Of a DNA stretch of 8,799 nt, positions 6,291-8,799 are shown piece by piece; position 1 is the first letter of the stretch, and each line of letters begins with the position of its first letter. The DNA is taken from assembly GCA_955652585.1 (NCBI GenBank), contig CATPBF010000029.1:1-8799 (forward strand). Reading direction: 5' to 3'. A model generated the notes under the pieces. That model had not been told where the DNA came from. It worked only from the letters and a program-made list of their open reading frames with translations, and ran no database searches. The position numbers and the translations under genes were made by a program. This stretch comes from Candidatus Dormiibacterota bacterium. Lineage in GTDB: Bacteria; Chloroflexota; Dormibacteria; Dormibacterales; Dormibacteraceae.

Positions 6291-7060
6291 TGCGGGAGAG
6301 TTTGGCGCATCGCCCCGATGGGGGCGGGCTTTCCGGTCCAGATCTCGAACGAGCGCGCGCCCTGTGCCAGCAGGATTCCCCACCCATCGGCGGTGCGCAG
6401 CCCCAGCGAGCGCGCCTTGCGCACCAGTGGCGAACCACCACGGACGTAGACGAGGTCGATGACGACGCCGTCGCGCGGGAGGGCATTGGGGCGGAGTGGC
6501 ATCTCGTCGCGCCGGCCCAAAGGAGTGGCGTTCAGCAGGAGGTCGGCTGATCGCGCGGACCGCGACCACGCCGGATCGCTCCACGCGACCACGCGTCCCG
6601 GCAGATCGACCTCATCCGGCCGCCTGGCCACGAAGGTGAGATGCGCGCCTTCGAGGGCGATGGCCGCCGCGCGCGCCGATCCGCCCGCCCCGAGGATCAC
6701 GACGTCCGCCCCGCCGGCCTCGAGACCGACTTCCGCCAGCGCCGACCGGATCCCTGCCACATCGGTGTTGGACCCGACCAGCCGAGCCCCTTCTTTGGCG
6801 ATGGTATTGACCGCGCCCGCGCGCACGGCCTCAGGGTCGATGGTGTCCAGGTATTCCATGACCGCGCGCTTGTATGGAATGGTGACGTTGGCTCCGCCTG
6901 CTTCTCCCGATCGCAGCGTGTGCATGGCGTCGGCCAGGTCGCCCGGCGGGATATCGAGGAGCTCATAAGACCAGTCAAGTCCCAACGCACCAAAAGCCGC
7001 GTTTTGCATGGCGGGACTCGCCGAGTATGAGATGCCCTGGCCGACTAGGTAGACCTTCAG
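6287..7060 (-). CDS. aroE: Shikimate dehydrogenase (NADP), apparent CTG start
   Basis: AroE reduces 3-dehydroshikimate to shikimate with NADPH, step four of the pathway. The N-terminal substrate domain shows VYLVGQGISYSASPAMQNAAF with the shikimate-binding S-x-S, then NVTIPYK with the catalytic lysine. Next come GAVNTIA and GSNTDVAGI, followed by the dinucleotide-binding loop VILGAGGSARAA and NATPLG in the second half. The C-terminal helix ends with LLAQGARSFEIWTG. The start must lie just before KVYLVG. No ATG, GTG or TTG occurs between there and a GTG at 7180, which would force about 120 bases of overlap with mltG and add unrelated residues. CTG at 7060-7058 overlaps the mltG stop as CTGA and gives 257 residues, normal for the family. 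The stop overlaps the prepilin peptidase start as ATGA. Confidence 0.93.
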   Translation of the reverse strand: MKVYLVGQGISYSASPAMQNAAFGALGLDWSYELLDIPPGDLADAMHTLRSGEAGGANVTIPYKRAVMEYLDTIDPEAVRAGAVNTIAKEGARLVGSNTDVAGIRSALAEVGLEAGGADVVILGAGGSARAAAIALEGAHLTFVARRPDEVDLPGRVVAWSDPAWSRSARSADLLLNATPLGRRDEMPLRPNALPRDGVVIDLVYVRGGSPLVRKARSLGLRTADGWGILLAQGARSFEIWTGKPAPIGAMRQTLPQ

Positions 7061-8094
7061 CAGCTCATGCCGTGCTGTGCCAGTTCGCGGCAGAAGTCGT
7101 TCTGATTCGTCTCGAAATGCGTGACCCCGTCCGGGTCGGTGAAGTAGTACAGGTATGCGGTCTGGGGCGGGTTTATACACGCCAGCAGCGCCGCCTTGCC
7201 CGGATTGCTGATCGGTCCCGGCGGCAGCCCGGCATGCGTGCGCGTATTGAACGGGGTGTTGAGCTGCAGCTCCGGATACGTCGGCTCGGGGGTCAGCCGG
7301 CCGAGGGCGTAAAGGAGCGTGCCGTCTACGCCGAGCGGCATGCCGACCTTCAACCGGTTGTAGTAGACGCTGCAGACGTTGCCGCGGTCGGAGTCCTTGT
7401 TGGCTTCTCTTTCGACCATGGACGCCAGGATGACGATCGCCTCCACGCTCTCCGCAGGCCGGGCCGCGGTCGCCTGCGCGATCTCACCGCGGAGGGCGAG
7501 CGAGAAGACGGTTCCGAACTGGTCGAGCTGGGCCTTCACGAGCTGGGTCACACCTCCAGCCCGATCGATCTGGTACGTGTCCGGGAACAGGTAACCCTCC
7601 AGGGGTGGGTCGGCATTGGTCGGACGCGACGCGAGGAAAGGGTAGGACGCGGCCAGGGCCGGGTTCTTGGCTGCGGTGAGGTAGTCAGCGGCGGTGCCGA
7701 GACCGGTTTTCTCCACGTACTGAGCCTGGAACTTGAGCGGGAAGCCCTCGGGGATGGTGACGACAACCTGGTCCGCCGTTCCGTGCTGGAGCTTGTCGAC
7801 GATCTGCGCCAGGTTCATATTGCGGTTGAGCAAGAAGGTGCCCGCCTCGAACTTGGGCGCGGCGTTGGTGATCCGGATGTAAAGGTCGAAAGCGTTGCGA
7901 TCGCGGATGAGGTGCTGGGTGTAGAGGTCGTCGCCGATCTGGCCGGCCAGCTCGCCCCGGTCGACATGGAAGACAACCAGCTGGCTCGTCGTCGATGCCG
8001 GGGTGTTCACGCTGTAGTTCCACCAGTCGAGCCCGCGCGACGTTCCGAAGCCGAGCACCGCAATGACAACGACGACTGTGACCAGACGCCTCAC
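7057..8094 (-). CDS. mltG: Endolytic murein transglycosylase MltG
   Basis: MltG (YceG-like) is an inner-membrane lytic transglycosylase that cuts nascent glycan strands and limits their length during peptidoglycan synthesis. The 345-residue protein has a short basic N-terminus and one membrane anchor at about 4-18. A LysM-like region includes VVTIPEGFPL at 111-120, and the catalytic domain follows. EGYLFPDTYQ is at 166-175. ASMVEREA at 224-231 carries the expected catalytic glutamate E228. YYNRLKVGMPLGVDGTLLYALG is at 244-265, and GLPPGPISNPG at 289-299 and YYFTDPDGVTHFETN at 316-330 close the domain. The GTG at 8094 overlaps the DUF1292 stop as GTGA, with GAGG a few bases upstream. The pairing with ruvX and DUF1292 is common in Gram-positive-type genomes. 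The C-terminus overlaps aroE. Confidence 0.95.
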   Translation of the reverse strand: MRRLVTVVVVIAVLGFGTSRGLDWWNYSVNTPASTTSQLVVFHVDRGELAGQIGDDLYTQHLIRDRNAFDLYIRITNAAPKFEAGTFLLNRNMNLAQIVDKLQHGTADQVVVTIPEGFPLKFQAQYVEKTGLGTAADYLTAAKNPALAASYPFLASRPTNADPPLEGYLFPDTYQIDRAGGVTQLVKAQLDQFGTVFSLALRGEIAQATAARPAESVEAIVILASMVEREANKDSDRGNVCSVYYNRLKVGMPLGVDGTLLYALGRLTPEPTYPELQLNTPFNTRTHAGLPPGPISNPGKAALLACINPPQTAYLYYFTDPDGVTHFETNQNDFCRELAQHGMSC

Positions 8095-8330
8095 TCGACC
8101 TCGTCCTCTTCCAGGGCGGCGATGACCCGTTGGAACTCCTCGCCCTCGACTGTCTCGAGCCCGCCGCCCGCCTCGCGCAGGAGCAGGACCTGTGACGGGT
8201 CGTCGACGTTCTCGACGAGGTAGTAGACGCCCCCCTCGTGGTCGAATGCGTCGTGGAGCTGAAACTGCCGCTCGCGGCCGGCCTCGTCGATCAGAGTGAT
8301 GTGTTGTGGGTGTTCCAGATCTTCAGCCAG
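8091..8330 (-). CDS. DUF1292 (YrzB-like) small acidic protein, apparent CTG start
   Basis: A small acidic protein of the DUF1292 family with no established biochemical role. The recognisable core is ITLIDEAGRERQFQLHDAF, then GGVYYLVENVDD, a short strand VLLLRE, and the acidic ending VEGEEFQRVIAALEEDE. This follows the usual family order of strands and a terminal helix. The location between ruvX and mltG matches the family's common setting. The frame is open from a TGA inside ruvX and contains no ATG, GTG or TTG before the conserved core. CTG at 8330 is the best start: GGAG lies 8 bases upstream, and it gives 79 residues and an 8-base overlap with the ruvX end. CTG at 8318 is an alternative that would be four residues shorter. 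The stop overlaps mltG as GTGA. Confidence 0.85.
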   Translation of the reverse strand: MAEDLEHPQHITLIDEAGRERQFQLHDAFDHEGGVYYLVENVDDPSQVLLLREAGGGLETVEGEEFQRVIAALEEDEVE

Positions 8331-8748
8331 ACTTCTGTCTCCGGCGGTGGTCGAGGTGGCCTTGGAGCAACATCGTAGCGGCCACGCGGTCGATGTCTTG
8401 CCGCCGCTGCGCGCGCTTGACCCCGCCCTCGATCAATGAGCGTTCCGCGGCTTTGGTCGTGAGGCGCTCGTCCACGAGCTCTACAGGCAGGCCGGATTCG
8501 TGCCGGATCTCCGAGGCGAGCCTGCGCGCGGCCGCGGCCTCAGGACCGTGAGTGGCGTCGAGGCGCAGTGGCAGGCCGACGATCACCCTCGCGGCCTCGT
8601 GGCTGCGTGCGATGTCCGCCAGCCGCCTGGCCAGGCTTGCCTCGGGCTGGGCCTGCACCGTGCCGAGCGCCTGGGCGATGGTCTCGGTCGGGTCGCTCAG
8701 GGCAAGACCGACGCGCTTCGACCCGGGATCGACCGCCAAGATCCTCAC
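8323..8748 (-). CDS. ruvX: RuvX/YqgF-family Holliday junction resolvase
   Basis: RuvX/YqgF proteins have an RNase H-like fold and are annotated as putative Holliday junction resolvases; the E. coli member is linked to 16S rRNA 5'-end maturation. The 141-residue length fits. MRILAVDPGSKRVGLALSD at 1-19 carries the first acidic residue D7. VIVGLPLRLD is at 55-64, VDERLTTKAAE with E94 is at 92-102, and R-R-Q-D-I-D-R-V-A-A-T-M-L-L-Q at about 115-129 supplies the third acid (D118 or D120). The GTG at 8748 is chosen because the first beta strand begins right after it; it lies 8 bases past the preceding gene's stop. The C-terminus overlaps the DUF1292 start by 8 bases. It lacks a clear strong ribosome-binding site. 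Confidence 0.93.
   Translation of the reverse strand: MRILAVDPGSKRVGLALSDPTETIAQALGTVQAQPEASLARRLADIARSHEAARVIVGLPLRLDATHGPEAAAARRLASEIRHESGLPVELVDERLTTKAAERSLIEGGVKRAQRRQDIDRVAATMLLQGHLDHRRRQKSG
8339..8342 (-). promoter_or_regulatory. Candidate ribosome-binding site for the DUF1292 CTG start (GGAG)
   Basis: GGAG on the minus strand, inside the end of ruvX, lies 8 bases upstream of the CTG at 8330. It supports that codon over the CTG at 8318 as the start of the DUF1292 gene. The match is only four bases, so it is suggestive. Confidence 0.5.
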
Positions 8749-8756
8749 GGAGCGCG

Positions 8757-8799
8757 CTACGGAGACGGCTTCGGCGTCGGTGAAGGCGACGGGGTCGCA
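8757..8799 (-). CDS. C-terminal end of an unidentified gene with a Pro/Ser/Thr-rich tail (partial)
   Basis: Only the last 13 complete codons and the TAG stop at 8759-8757 are in the window. They read ATPSPSPTPKPSP, a low-complexity tail typical of extracytoplasmic or surface-linked proteins such as penicillin-binding proteins or lipoproteins. This frame is chosen because it ends 8 bases before ruvX, like other junctions here. The other two minus-strand frames stay open but read into ruvX: one is ruvX's own frame and the other is Arg-rich. The family cannot be named from so few residues, and even coding status is an inference from the spacing and composition. Confidence 0.5.
   Translation of the reverse strand, partial: ATPSPSPTPKPSP

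Noticed and set aside
5499..6449. Plus-strand open frame of 316 codons opposite the prepilin peptidase
   Set aside because: Its composition (many Arg, Glu, His, Gln) is what the complement of a hydrophobic membrane-protein gene produces; no domain is recognisable.
6287..7180. Longer aroE form from the GTG at 7180
   Set aside because: It would overlap mltG by over 120 bases and add about 40 residues with no similarity to AroE N-termini; the CTG at 7060 fits the family length.
7027..8223. A 398-codon open frame on the plus strand opposite mltG
   Set aside because: It lies entirely opposite the well-supported mltG and aroE genes and is Arg/Val/Glu-rich with no recognisable domain. Long antisense open frames are expected in high-G+C coding DNA.
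1..8799. Defence, mobile or secondary-metabolite system
   Set aside because: Every gene that can be recognised is a core or common bacterial family, with no transposase, integrase, direct repeats or composition break.

Overview
This window is a dense, single-direction run of housekeeping genes from a high-G+C bacterium. All 16 genes (14 complete, 2 cut by the window edges) are read from the minus strand, so transcription runs from base 8799 towards base 1. With the starts chosen here, only about 56 bases lie outside genes, and most neighbours overlap by 1-13 bases. No gene-free stretch exceeds 25 bases, and I see no internal promoter or terminator, rRNA, tRNA, mobile element, CRISPR array or long repeat. 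Several traits suggest a Terrabacteria-type lineage: a DUF1292 gene after ruvX, an Asp23-family gene beside nusB, a tlyA-nadK pair, high G+C and frequent TTG/GTG/CTG starts. Candidatus Dormibacterota or a Chloroflexota relative is my best guess. This is inference from gene content and not a demonstrated placement.

In transcription order the first block (8799-7057) holds the last codons of an unidentified gene with a Pro/Ser/Thr-rich tail, then ruvX (Holliday junction resolvase family), a small DUF1292 protein and mltG (endolytic murein transglycosylase). The second block (7060-3113) carries four consecutive steps of the shikimate pathway: aroE, aroK, aroB and aroQ. It is interrupted between aroE and aroK by an A24 prepilin peptidase and a membrane-anchored bacterial PH-domain protein. 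AroB, AroQ, AroE and AroK would convert DAHP to shikimate 3-phosphate; DAHP synthase, AroA and AroC are not in the window.

The third block (3116-1) holds efp (elongation factor P), an Asp23/Gls24-family gene, nusB (antitermination), xseB (small subunit of exonuclease VII, with no xseA beside it), a divergent-PAP2 (DUF212) membrane protein, tlyA (rRNA 2'-O-methyltransferase) and the first 150 codons of nadK. The chain of ATGA, GTGA, TTGA, CTGA and TAATG junctions points to translational coupling along one long polycistronic message.

I found no previously undescribed system. The most unusual sequence-level signal is in start codons. Three well-recognised genes (the DUF1292 gene, aroE, aroK) have no usable ATG, GTG or TTG start and seem to begin at CTG. 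In aroE this sits in a CTGA overlap with the upstream stop, like the ATGA and GTGA junctions elsewhere in the string. Secondary points are an EF-P whose modification loop departs from the usual K-P-G pattern, a cysteine-free prepilin peptidase that lacks the methyltransferase metal-site signature, and xseB without xseA.
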